Assembly: GCF_017165765.1 (NCBI RefSeq)
Contig: NZ_JAFGZD010000006.1
Span: forward strand, 62,001-126,000
Reading direction: 5' to 3'
From: Pseudomonas capsici
Lineage (GTDB): Bacteria > Pseudomonadota > Gammaproteobacteria > Pseudomonadales > Pseudomonadaceae
DNA: 64,000 nucleotides
The notes under the pieces were generated by a model, which was given only the letters and a program-made list of their open reading frames with translations, did no database searches and was not told where the DNA came from. Below, one piece after another: positions 17,277-25,786 of this stretch. Both the position numbers and the translations under genes were made by a program. Position 1 is the stretch's first letter. The number at the start of each line of letters is the position of its first letter.

Positions 17277-18499
17277 GCGCCGTGTCCGGCTGGACCGCTG
17301 CCCAGATCGGCTATTGCAGCAACGTGCATCCTGCACCCGGGCTGGCTGAGCTGTGCGCCTCCATCGAGCAGCATTTCCAGGGCGTACGTCAGCAACGCAA
17401 GCTGACCGAGCAGGAAAGCGGCCTGTGGATCAGTGCCCAGGCGGCTCAGGAACTGCAGGATGCAAGGGCGCGCAAGGACTTTCTGGATGTGTTGACGCGC
17501 TCCGGCGTGCGTCTGACATCACTCAACGGCTTTCCCTACGGCCAGTTTCACAAGGGCGCGGTGAAAGCCGAGGTCTACCTGCCCAGTTGGGCGGACACCG
17601 AACGACTGACCTACAGCCAGCAACTGGCTGAAATTCTGGCCGAGGCCTTGCCTGCGGACTGCGATCAAGGCGTGATCTCCAGCGTGCCACTGGGTTACGC
17701 CGCCCACTGGAGCCCGGAGCGGCAGCAACGTGCCGAAGAACTGCTTGCGCAACTGACATCTTCCCTGGCCAGTCTGCGGCACAAGACCGGCAAGAAGATC
17801 GTGATCTGCCTGGAAATGGAACCGGACTGCGTACTGGAAAACACCACCCAGTCCATCGAGTTCTTCCAACGCCTGCAAGCTCGCGATCCCCATCACGAGC
17901 ATCTGGCGCTGTGCTTCGATGTCTGCCATCAGGCCGTCGTGTTCGAGCACTGCTACCAGTCTCTTCAAAGGCTGCGCGAAGCCGGAGTTCCGGTGGGCAA
18001 GATCCAGTTATCCAATGCGATGATCTGCCATCTGCCTGCCGAAGACGAAAGTCGTCGTGAACAGGTTCTTGATGCTCTGGGCGATTTTGCCGAAGCCACC
18101 TACCTGCATCAGGTCAAGACTCTGGACACCCAGGGCCGGTTGAAGGCTTGGCACGACCTGCCTGCGGCGCTGGAAAATCCGGAGCAGAGCAGCGAACTGA
18201 GGATTCATTTCCACGTGCCGCTGTTCAGCGAGCAACTGCTGTTGCCGGAACTGAGCGGCAGCCAGCAGGCCTTGAGCCAGACCTTCGACTTCCTGGCTGA
18301 CCATGCCGATTTCAGGCCTGTGCTGGAAGCGGAAACCTACAGCTGGAACGTCCTGCCTTCTGCCATACGGCCACAAACCGAACGGGCGTTGCTGCTGGGC
18401 ATCGCAGCCGAACTGCAATGGGTCGAAAATCAACTGCGCCAGCGTGGTCTGCTGATTGCCGATGCCCATAAGCAAAGGGCGTATGCCGATGCGATCTGA
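17273..18499 (+). CDS. eboE: EboE: xylose-isomerase-like TIM-barrel, metabolite traffic protein
   Basis: A 408-residue protein of the AP-endonuclease-2/xylose isomerase-like fold. It opens with the characteristic AAQIGYCSNVHPAPGL. The middle holds SLNGFPYGQFH (TSLNGFPYG in relatives), KIVICLEMEPDCVLE (Glu), LALCFDVCHQAVVFE (Asp/His) and VGKIQLSNAM. The C-terminal IHFHVPLF and LEAETYSWNVLP complete the expected metal site. No reaction has been shown for EboE; it is needed for cluster function in other bacteria. ATG 17273 is coupled to eboB. Confidence 0.88.
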   Translation: MSAVSGWTAAQIGYCSNVHPAPGLAELCASIEQHFQGVRQQRKLTEQESGLWISAQAAQELQDARARKDFLDVLTRSGVRLTSLNGFPYGQFHKGAVKAEVYLPSWADTERLTYSQQLAEILAEALPADCDQGVISSVPLGYAAHWSPERQQRAEELLAQLTSSLASLRHKTGKKIVICLEMEPDCVLENTTQSIEFFQRLQARDPHHEHLALCFDVCHQAVVFEHCYQSLQRLREAGVPVGKIQLSNAMICHLPAEDESRREQVLDALGDFAEATYLHQVKTLDTQGRLKAWHDLPAALENPEQSSELRIHFHVPLFSEQLLLPELSGSQQALSQTFDFLADHADFRPVLEAETYSWNVLPSAIRPQTERALLLGIAAELQWVENQLRQRGLLIADAHKQRAYADAI

Positions 18500-19928
18500 C
18501 CTGCCGCCCCTGCTGCTGATCAATGTGGTGGGCCTGACACCCGGCTTGCTGGGCGAGGCCACGCCGCAGATCAATGCCTTGCTGAAAAATGCGCAGATGG
18601 CCAGCTTGCAGCCGGTGTTTCCGGCGGTGACTTCCACTGTGCAGGCCTCCATCCTTACCGGCCAGCCACCTTCGAAGCATGGTGTCGTCGGTAATGGCTG
18701 GTATTTCCGTGACCAGGCCGAAGTACGTTTCTGGCTGCAACCCAACGACCTGATCCAGGGCGAAAAGGTCTGGCACGCTCTCAAGCGTGAGCATCCGGAC
18801 TTTCGCAGCAGCCAGTTGTTCTGGTGGTTCAACATGTACGCCGATGTGGATGCGTCCATCACACCACGGCCCCACTACCCCGCTGACGGGCGCAAGATGT
18901 TCGGTCTGTATTCATCACCGGCATCGCTGCATGAGGTCATCGAGCAGCAGATTGGCGAGTTTCCCTTCCCGGGTTTCTGGGGACCCGCCGCCGGCATCGC
19001 GTCCAGCCGCTGGATCGTGGATTGCGCCATGGCCGAGTTCCGCATCAACCGGCCCAATCTGCAACTGGTCTATCTGCCGCACCTGGACTACAGCCTGCAA
19101 CGCCACGGGCCGGATCATCCGTCGATTGCCGATGAAGTACGCGCCATCGACCATGAAGTCGGCCGCTTGCTGGCCTTCGCCGAACAGCACGGTGCCAAGG
19201 TCATGCTGCTGTCGGAATACGGCATAGAAGCGGTTCAGCAATCGGTATCGATCAACCGGGTGCTGCGCTCGGAGGGTTTGCTGCAGGTGCGTCAGTCGCT
19301 GTCCTGGGAACTGCTGGATCCGGGGGCCAGTGCAGCCTTTGCCGTCACCGACCACCAGATTGCCCATATCTACGTGAAACGGGCACAAGATATCCCCACA
19401 GTAAAAGCCCTGCTGCAGCGCCAGCCAGGCATCGAGCAGGTACTGGACAAGACCGAGCAGCAGGCCTGGCAACTGGATCATCCGCGCAGCGGCGAACTGG
19501 TGGCCATTGCCGAGGCCGGTTTCTGGTTCGATTACTACTACTGGTTCGATGATCGCAAGGCACCCGACTTTGCCCGCACCGTGGATATTCATCGCAAACC
19601 CGGTTACGACCCGCTGGAGTTGTTCATCGATCCGGCCATCCGTTTCCCGAAACTGAAAGTGGCGCGCCGCCTGCTGCAGAAAAAACTCGGCTTTCGCTAC
19701 TACATGGACTTGATCCCTCTCGATACCCGACTGATTCGCGGCAGCCATGGACGCTTGCCCGGCGATGAACAGTCAGGCCCGTTAATCATTACAAATTGCG
19801 AACTGCAGTTGCCGGAGCGTCTTCCTGCAACCGCCGTCAAGCAACTGCTTCTGGAGTACTTCCGGGGGCACCAACACCGTGATCAGGCGAATGCCAAGGA
19901 GATTTCATGCGGCGAGCCCTTTATGTAA
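18483..19928 (+). CDS. eboF: EboF: alkaline phosphatase/nucleotide pyrophosphatase-like protein
   Basis: A 481-residue protein of the type I phosphodiesterase/nucleotide pyrophosphatase family. The nucleophile region reads FPAVTSTVQASILTGQPP (Thr in TST). Later metal ligands are LVYLPHLDYSLQRHGPDHP (Asp/His) and the C-terminal DRKAPDFARTVDIHRKPGYDP (Asp/His). There is no obvious signal peptide. The start could be 18456, 18483 or 18489; 18483 has AAAGG at good spacing. It overlaps eboE by 17 bp at its start and the next gene by 22 bp at its end. Confidence 0.86.
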   Translation: MPMRSDLPPLLLINVVGLTPGLLGEATPQINALLKNAQMASLQPVFPAVTSTVQASILTGQPPSKHGVVGNGWYFRDQAEVRFWLQPNDLIQGEKVWHALKREHPDFRSSQLFWWFNMYADVDASITPRPHYPADGRKMFGLYSSPASLHEVIEQQIGEFPFPGFWGPAAGIASSRWIVDCAMAEFRINRPNLQLVYLPHLDYSLQRHGPDHPSIADEVRAIDHEVGRLLAFAEQHGAKVMLLSEYGIEAVQQSVSINRVLRSEGLLQVRQSLSWELLDPGASAAFAVTDHQIAHIYVKRAQDIPTVKALLQRQPGIEQVLDKTEQQAWQLDHPRSGELVAIAEAGFWFDYYYWFDDRKAPDFARTVDIHRKPGYDPLELFIDPAIRFPKLKVARRLLQKKLGFRYYMDLIPLDTRLIRGSHGRLPGDEQSGPLIITNCELQLPERLPATAVKQLLLEYFRGHQHRDQANAKEISCGEPFM

Positions 19929-21076
19929 GCGTTCTGAGCGCCATGGCCGGTCTGGCTCAGGCGCAGACACCCAGCCCGGCCTCTTTCGATTGCACCAGTT
20001 TCCTCAAGTTCGGTGCCAATCCCGCCACTACCTGGACGCAGTTCCAGCAGAGCCCTGAAACCATGGCCTGGAACTGGTTTGCCTGCCTCAACCAGCCAGC
20101 GGCTCAAGGCGACCCCAATCGGGTCTGGGAAACCCTCAAGCCCAGCGATCAGGTTTATCTGCCCAATGGTGCCAAGCCTCTGCCCTATGCCCAGCGCGAA
20201 CCGCTGCCGGATCCGGTAAAAAAACAGGCCCAGGCCTCGAACATGAACATGCAGCGAGCCTTCCAGAACCTGGACAGCGTGCAGCAGGTGGACGGCCTGA
20301 TCCTGCAAATGGGTAATCAGGTGCCTGCGGCGCAGTTGGGCAAGCCGGTACGTTTTCACCTGCAGATGAGTGAAGACACCTTCAATTACATCGTTGAAAA
20401 GAACGTCTACAACATCAACGGTCAGGCAGCCCTGACCAGCAACCTGAACTTTCCCTCGACAGCCTGGGAGCTGAAAACCTCCTGGCTGTGGATCGGTACC
20501 GACCAGACGTTCATGCAGCAACTGACCAATGATGGTTATTACATCATTCAGGCCTATTACCTGGAGGACGACGAGAAAACCTACAACGTGGGTTATGCCG
20601 CCCTCAGCGGTATGCATGTCATCAACAAGCTGTCGCCAAGCTGGGTCTGGACCACCTTCGAGAACAAGAACAACAGCAAGTACAGCGTGACCAATGACAC
20701 GCCGGCAAAACCGATGATCAACGTCACCGGACCAACAGCAGCGGCCAAACCGGTCAACACGGCCTTCCAGGCCCAATACCCGGCGCTGGCGCAGTACGAA
20801 CTGATCGGCGTTCAGTATCAGAACGACGGGCAACTGCTGGCCAACTCGCAACTGGAGTCGGCTTTCCAGAGCAATTCCGATTGCCTGGCCTGCCACAGCA
20901 CAGCGGCCTACTCAAAGACAAAACACTATTTCAACTTCGCGCTCCCCAAAAACGACGGCATCGTCTATCCGGTCAAGGAACTGCCGGACTCGGTCTATGC
21001 CGGCTACCAGAAACTGGACTTCGTCTGGTCGCTGAAGCGTGCCCAGTGGCAACGACCTGCACCTAAAGGAGAGTGA
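19907..21076 (+). CDS. Secreted single-CxxCH protein, ebo-linked (paralogue 1)
   Basis: A 389-residue protein with a clear signal peptide (MRRALYVSVLSAMAGLAQA, cleavage AQA). One haem-binding motif lies near the C-terminus, C326-LA-C329-H330. The body is not a recognisable domain; it has ETMAWNWFACLNQPA at the start and AWELKTSWLWIG and SPSWVWTTFE in the middle. The same pattern recurs in the protein at 24491-25783, so the two are paralogues. A covalently attached haem c in the periplasm is the natural reading. A strong AAGGAG precedes ATG 19907, inside the end of eboF. Function unknown. Confidence 0.75.
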   Translation: MRRALYVSVLSAMAGLAQAQTPSPASFDCTSFLKFGANPATTWTQFQQSPETMAWNWFACLNQPAAQGDPNRVWETLKPSDQVYLPNGAKPLPYAQREPLPDPVKKQAQASNMNMQRAFQNLDSVQQVDGLILQMGNQVPAAQLGKPVRFHLQMSEDTFNYIVEKNVYNINGQAALTSNLNFPSTAWELKTSWLWIGTDQTFMQQLTNDGYYIIQAYYLEDDEKTYNVGYAALSGMHVINKLSPSWVWTTFENKNNSKYSVTNDTPAKPMINVTGPTAAAKPVNTAFQAQYPALAQYELIGVQYQNDGQLLANSQLESAFQSNSDCLACHSTAAYSKTKHYFNFALPKNDGIVYPVKELPDSVYAGYQKLDFVWSLKRAQWQRPAPKGE

Positions 21077-21080
21077 CCCC

Positions 21081-23474
21081 ATGAGCGTGTTGAATTTCCC
21101 TCGTATCTATTTCAACGGCCATATGTTCTGGAACCCTCCAACGGCCAATAACAACGACATGTTTCCGCTGTACGACGCAGTCAAGATGCAGATGAACTGG
21201 CCGTTTCTGAAGGACTACGGCATCACGCCTGAAAACGCTGCCAGCACTCTGATGCCCTGGACCATCGCGCCGATTCCGAAGGTGCCTGATTACGTCCTGG
21301 AAGTACCGGGCAATTACGGCGCAGGCGGCACTCCCGGCGAATGGAACCTGTTTGGTGACAATGGCTGCGGTACAGTGGGCTACAAGGATATTCAGTCCTT
21401 GGTCATTGGCGGAGAACTGCAGAACAACAGCTATATCAGCCAGGATGATTTGGTCAACAAAAGCTACCAACTGGTAGGCAATCCTTTTGGCAGCACTGCC
21501 CAGACACCAGCCCGTTTCGTTGATGTAAGCCCTTGGCAGAACACCTTCACAGCGCTGTACTTCGACAAGCTGATCATAGGCGATAGCCAGTGTGGCCTGA
21601 CCCTAAATCGCCAGCACCGTATGCTTGATCGTTTTCTGAATTTCAACTGGGCGGGAATATTCCGAGGCCTGAGTTATGCCACTACTACTTGGCAAACTTG
21701 TTTTCCCAAAGAAAACCTGGAATGGGTAACAGGTAGCTCGGTACTGTTGCAGACCCTCAAACAACAGATGGAACAGCAAAACGCCAAAGGCTTGATGTTC
21801 CGATTCTCGACCTATCTGACTTACTACGACAAGAACGGCATTTTCAACGATTACCCGCCCTTTATCACACATCCTACGGGCGATGAGGATCCGGCAAAAA
21901 TACTGACAGAAATGCAGGCCATGTATCAGAAAGGCCTGGATAACGTTGCAGATATCTTCTTCAACCCGGCTTATAGCCGTACGGCTGGTACCTTGGGGCT
22001 ATGGTTCGAGGATGAATTCCCGACTGCACCTGCCGGGCGTCGTCTGGTTCCGGCATCACCCATCAGCGTTTACAAGACTACGCCGGGCGATACATCTCCT
22101 CTAGTACAACTGGGGGTGATTTCGGCTCAGGTACAGCCTGAGAGCAACATTCTTTCTCTGGATCTGGGAACAGGCTTCCCCTTCTATCCGAAAGATAAAG
22201 CAGCACCAGTTCCTGTTGCGGAAAAATTTCATGCAGGCGACGTTCAGGTGGGGGTGCGAACCAACGGACAATTCAGCCAAGTCGCAAGTTTCGGATTCGA
22301 TCAATATCAACAGTCCGCTTTCGACAAGCGTTCCGGGATTCTCGACCTTACCCTGACGCCCGATGCCATCAGCAAACTGCAAAGCGGGCCGCTGGAACTG
22401 CAGTTGCCAGGCTCGTCACCCACGACCGCCGCCACACAGCAAATGTGGACCGCCGAAGTCGTGGAAAGCGCCAGCTTCATCGATGTGGGCGATACCAAGA
22501 CGCTGAACATCATGGTTCAGTACGATGGCAAACCGGCGGCGAATGCCGAGGTCTGGGTAGCGGAATACAACAACGCCTTTTCAGTGACCACCAGCAGCTA
22601 TTATCTGGCCTTCAGTAATGCAGCAGATTTCACTCTATTCAGCAATTACCCACCTACTTATGAGCAGAACGTATCCGTGCTGCCGCAATTTCTCAATACT
22701 CCTCCCGTATTGAGCCTGGCCGCCGATGGTAGCGGTCGCCAGCTAACGGAGTTTTTACCTCCCCTGACTGCAAGCGTAGCGAAGAACGACTCACCGGGAG
22801 AGGTCACCTATCAGACCTACCTGAGCAACCCGACAGCACTGGCACTTACGCCTTGTCTATCGCTGGCCAATGCCATTCCACAGCAAGGCACTCTGGAAGG
22901 AAAAAACGGCAGTACCGTGAACTACAGCGTGGCGAAGATCAAGACAGATGCCAACGGTGTCGCTCAATTGACCTTTACCGCACAGGCTCCGGGTTTCCCA
23001 ACCCTGCGTTTCTTCGTGCAAGAAGGCGAAGAGTCTCCCCAGGTTCCTTTCAGCTTCAACTACCTGTCAGCCTATACCGACTTCCTGGCACCACTGCGGG
23101 TTCTTCCTCTGGAACCGGAACTGCAACAGGACTTCATCAGCTACTGGAACAGCATCTGCGAACAGCAGGAGGCCCGTGTATTGATCTGGGAGAAGTTCAT
23201 CTACCCACGAATCCTGGAGCCCTTCTATTACCTGTATCCGATCATGGCCAAGTACATGCCGCTCAACTCTCTGAAGCGCATAGAAGGCGCGGTCGATCAG
23301 TTGATTGTGCTGATCAGCAAGCCATACCAGGAAGAAAGCACCCTGGCGATGCCCATCACCCGTGACATGCCACAAAGCCGACGCGCCGTGCTGGAGCTTT
23401 GGGCGCAATCCCTCGTCAAGGGCAACTATCCGCCCATGCCCCTGAGCATGAGCGACTTCCCGCAAAGCTGTTAA
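21081..23474 (+). CDS. Large leaderless protein, ebo-linked (paralogue 1)
   Basis: A 797-residue protein without signal peptide or membrane helix. It opens with MSVLNFPRIYFNGHMFWNP, closely echoed by MSILNGPRLNFWGGI in the protein at 25787-27616. The two also share a C-terminal segment (MAKYMPLN ... LAMPITRDMPQSRRAVLELW here). A middle part near residues 480-520 and 600-680 looks beta-rich and Ig-like (VGDTKTLNIMVQYDGKPAANAEVWV). No catalytic motif was recognised. ATG 21081 has AAAGGAG; the frame opens earlier at 21039 inside the previous gene. Cellular location and role are unknown. Confidence 0.7.
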   Translation: MSVLNFPRIYFNGHMFWNPPTANNNDMFPLYDAVKMQMNWPFLKDYGITPENAASTLMPWTIAPIPKVPDYVLEVPGNYGAGGTPGEWNLFGDNGCGTVGYKDIQSLVIGGELQNNSYISQDDLVNKSYQLVGNPFGSTAQTPARFVDVSPWQNTFTALYFDKLIIGDSQCGLTLNRQHRMLDRFLNFNWAGIFRGLSYATTTWQTCFPKENLEWVTGSSVLLQTLKQQMEQQNAKGLMFRFSTYLTYYDKNGIFNDYPPFITHPTGDEDPAKILTEMQAMYQKGLDNVADIFFNPAYSRTAGTLGLWFEDEFPTAPAGRRLVPASPISVYKTTPGDTSPLVQLGVISAQVQPESNILSLDLGTGFPFYPKDKAAPVPVAEKFHAGDVQVGVRTNGQFSQVASFGFDQYQQSAFDKRSGILDLTLTPDAISKLQSGPLELQLPGSSPTTAATQQMWTAEVVESASFIDVGDTKTLNIMVQYDGKPAANAEVWVAEYNNAFSVTTSSYYLAFSNAADFTLFSNYPPTYEQNVSVLPQFLNTPPVLSLAADGSGRQLTEFLPPLTASVAKNDSPGEVTYQTYLSNPTALALTPCLSLANAIPQQGTLEGKNGSTVNYSVAKIKTDANGVAQLTFTAQAPGFPTLRFFVQEGEESPQVPFSFNYLSAYTDFLAPLRVLPLEPELQQDFISYWNSICEQQEARVLIWEKFIYPRILEPFYYLYPIMAKYMPLNSLKRIEGAVDQLIVLISKPYQEESTLAMPITRDMPQSRRAVLELWAQSLVKGNYPPMPLSMSDFPQSC

Positions 23475-23533
23475 AACCCGGCAGGAAAGCGCGGATGGCA
23501 AACATGCCATCCGCCATTTCAAAGGAGTGTGGT

Positions 23534-24472
23534 ATGAAATCCAGCGTTCTGATTCGGTTGTTCGTGTTGTCGAGTCTGCTGTTCTGCAATTCCCTGTTTG
23601 CGCAGGGCGACGGCGATATCTACCCGACCATGGGCGTACACAACACCGCAGGCTGCAATGAAAAGAACGGCAACTGCATTGCCAAACGAAACCCGACCGA
23701 CCCCAGCGATCCGTTCTTCCCGGCATTCTGGGTCAGTGACTGGACCATGTATCGGGTCACTACTGACAGCTACAAGAAAAACCCGCCGCCTTACAGCAAC
23801 CCACCCGCCACTTTGAAGCCCAGTGACTACAGCGTTTCCAAGGGCACCAGCTATTACGACACCACTTACATTCCCGCCGACGGCGATGGCTACGGCGCGA
23901 TGATGGAGCACTACGAGAAATACTGCCTGCCGATCTTCCCGATCAAGGACAACAATTACACCTGCTCCTTCGTATCGCTGGGCAACAAGGCGTACTTCCT
24001 GACCTACGAGCAGGACCGCCCCAAGGGCATGCCCGCCTGTTGCATGTTCTCGCCCATGAACCACCCGCCTCGCCAGGACTTCATCCAGCACCTGCCCTAC
24101 AGCGTCGAGCGCAGCAAAAACCTCAATGCCAGCGTGCAGGCCTACTCCATCGATGTACCGGGGCCGGATGGTCCGATCCTGTTCGGTTATTCATTCTTCA
24201 AGGACGCCACCAGCGACCAGAAAGGCCAGGCTCCTTATCGGCATCCGCAATCCTTCTTCTTTTCAGGCGATGTCTCCACCGCCAATGCTCCCATCGTCAG
24301 CCAGAACTACACCAACTTTCGCGTGAGCAAACCTGACCCGGCCACCACTTGGGCACAAGTGGCGAAGATGTGTCCGACAAACCCCGAGCCCTGCCAGCTG
24401 TTCAACCCGCCAGCCACGCTGAGCAATGGCAAAAAGGCGCAATGGAACAACCTGATGCCCAACAAGCCCTGA
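23534..24472 (+). CDS. Secreted Cys-rich protein, ebo-linked
   Basis: A 312-residue protein with a signal peptide (MKSSVLIRLFVLSSLLFCNSLFA, cleavage before QGDGDI). The mature part has eight cysteines (GCNEKNGNC, YCLPIF, YTCSF, PACCMF, MCPTNPEPC), which suggests disulfide-stabilised folding in the periplasm or outside. It lacks CxxCH. Many Tyr, Pro and Asn residues occur (SYKKNPPPYSNPP). No family was recognised. AAAGGAG precedes ATG 23534, 59 bp after the previous gene. It sits between the two paralogous gene pairs. Confidence 0.7.
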   Translation: MKSSVLIRLFVLSSLLFCNSLFAQGDGDIYPTMGVHNTAGCNEKNGNCIAKRNPTDPSDPFFPAFWVSDWTMYRVTTDSYKKNPPPYSNPPATLKPSDYSVSKGTSYYDTTYIPADGDGYGAMMEHYEKYCLPIFPIKDNNYTCSFVSLGNKAYFLTYEQDRPKGMPACCMFSPMNHPPRQDFIQHLPYSVERSKNLNASVQAYSIDVPGPDGPILFGYSFFKDATSDQKGQAPYRHPQSFFFSGDVSTANAPIVSQNYTNFRVSKPDPATTWAQVAKMCPTNPEPCQLFNPPATLSNGKKAQWNNLMPNKP

Positions 24473-24490
24473 CAGACAAGGACGTATGCC

Positions 24491-25783
24491 ATGAATTCTC
24501 GATATCGTCTTGCCCTGGCACTGCTTGGCAGTGTCAGCCTGCCTGCCCTGGCTCTGGAACAACCGATGCCTGATGTGTCGGTGACGAGCCTCAACTGCCA
24601 GCTTCCCGGCAGCGCCCCAGCCGCCAAAAGCGGCCAGGACCTGTTCGATCTGTACAGCTGGCAGATGTTCATCGCCCTGAACTGGCCCGTAACGGATGGT
24701 CAGCGCGGAGTCCCCGACTGCAGCAAGAAGCCTGGCGATGCGGGCTACACCGTCTGGCAGAGCTACAAGAACGTCAGTGAAATATTCCCGGCGGACGGCA
24801 GTAATCCAGGCCCCTGGAATACTCCGTTGACCGGCCGGAATCTGGGCATGATCAATATTTCGGCCCTGAAAAATACCGGCGTACTTCAGGCGGTCGATCA
24901 GGCCGTGGGGGGCTGGCTGATCGATCAGCGCGGCAATCCGACCTATTACGACATCTCGGCCAACGAGGTTTCGTACAACTACATCGTGGCCAACAACTTC
25001 TACAACGCCAATGTGGTTTCCAAGGCCAGCAATATTTCCTTCCCGAACGGGGTCATCGAGGTCAAGTCCAGCTGGCGTATCCTCACGCCAGCCGATAATG
25101 CCAGTCGTTACCTGACGGTTCATTCGCAGGTCGATCTGTTCGATGATCAGGGCAAGCCCACCGGTGCTGTGGCAGATGCCTACCTGGGGCTGGTGGGTCT
25201 GCATATCATCACCAAGGTGCAGGGCTACCCACAGTGGATCTGGTCCACCTTCGAGCAGGTCGACAATGTGCCACCCAAGAAGGAGTCGGGAGGCCAATGG
25301 GTAGACAATCCGACCTCCGGCATCAATTACTCCTACTTCAACCCGCATGCCGAGCCTGCCAGCCTCAATCAGTCCCCGTGCGACTGGCAGACGCAAGATA
25401 ACAAGATGGTGTGCGTGCCCAAGGCCGGCACCACCTTCCAGACCCCGAACCCGCTGAACCGGGTAACGCCGATTGCTCTCTCCACCGAACTGATCAACAA
25501 GGGATTCCAGCTCAATCCCGGCCTGCAGCAGAGCGCTCTGAAGTACTACCAGCTCGTCACGACCCAGCGCCCGTTCAATCCGAACAACCCGGGTAATCCG
25601 TTGGGCCAGCCGACTCCGGCACTCTCGGCCAACGTCACGATGGAAAGCTATATCCAGGAAAACAGCAGTTGCATGACCTGCCACTCCATGGCGACACCGG
25701 TCGGCAGCCCTTACAAGGCCGACTTTTCCTACATGTTCAAATTTGCACAACCCGCCGCCCAAGGCGCCAAGGACGAGAAATAG
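24491..25783 (+). CDS. Secreted single-CxxCH protein, ebo-linked (paralogue 2)
   Basis: A 430-residue protein with a signal peptide (MNSRYRLALALLGSVSLPALA). It resembles the protein at 19907-21076: SWQMFIALNWP near the start, VSYNYIVANNFYN (FNYIVEKNVYN in the other), VIEVKSSWRIL, LVGLHIITKVQGYPQWIWSTFE, and the C-terminal haem motif C394-MT-C397-H398. One c-type haem is expected, with no known redox partner in the window. It is followed after three bases by the second large leaderless protein, repeating the gene order of the first pair. Confidence 0.75.
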   Translation: MNSRYRLALALLGSVSLPALALEQPMPDVSVTSLNCQLPGSAPAAKSGQDLFDLYSWQMFIALNWPVTDGQRGVPDCSKKPGDAGYTVWQSYKNVSEIFPADGSNPGPWNTPLTGRNLGMINISALKNTGVLQAVDQAVGGWLIDQRGNPTYYDISANEVSYNYIVANNFYNANVVSKASNISFPNGVIEVKSSWRILTPADNASRYLTVHSQVDLFDDQGKPTGAVADAYLGLVGLHIITKVQGYPQWIWSTFEQVDNVPPKKESGGQWVDNPTSGINYSYFNPHAEPASLNQSPCDWQTQDNKMVCVPKAGTTFQTPNPLNRVTPIALSTELINKGFQLNPGLQQSALKYYQLVTTQRPFNPNNPGNPLGQPTPALSANVTMESYIQENSSCMTCHSMATPVGSPYKADFSYMFKFAQPAAQGAKDEK

Positions 25784-25786
25784 ATC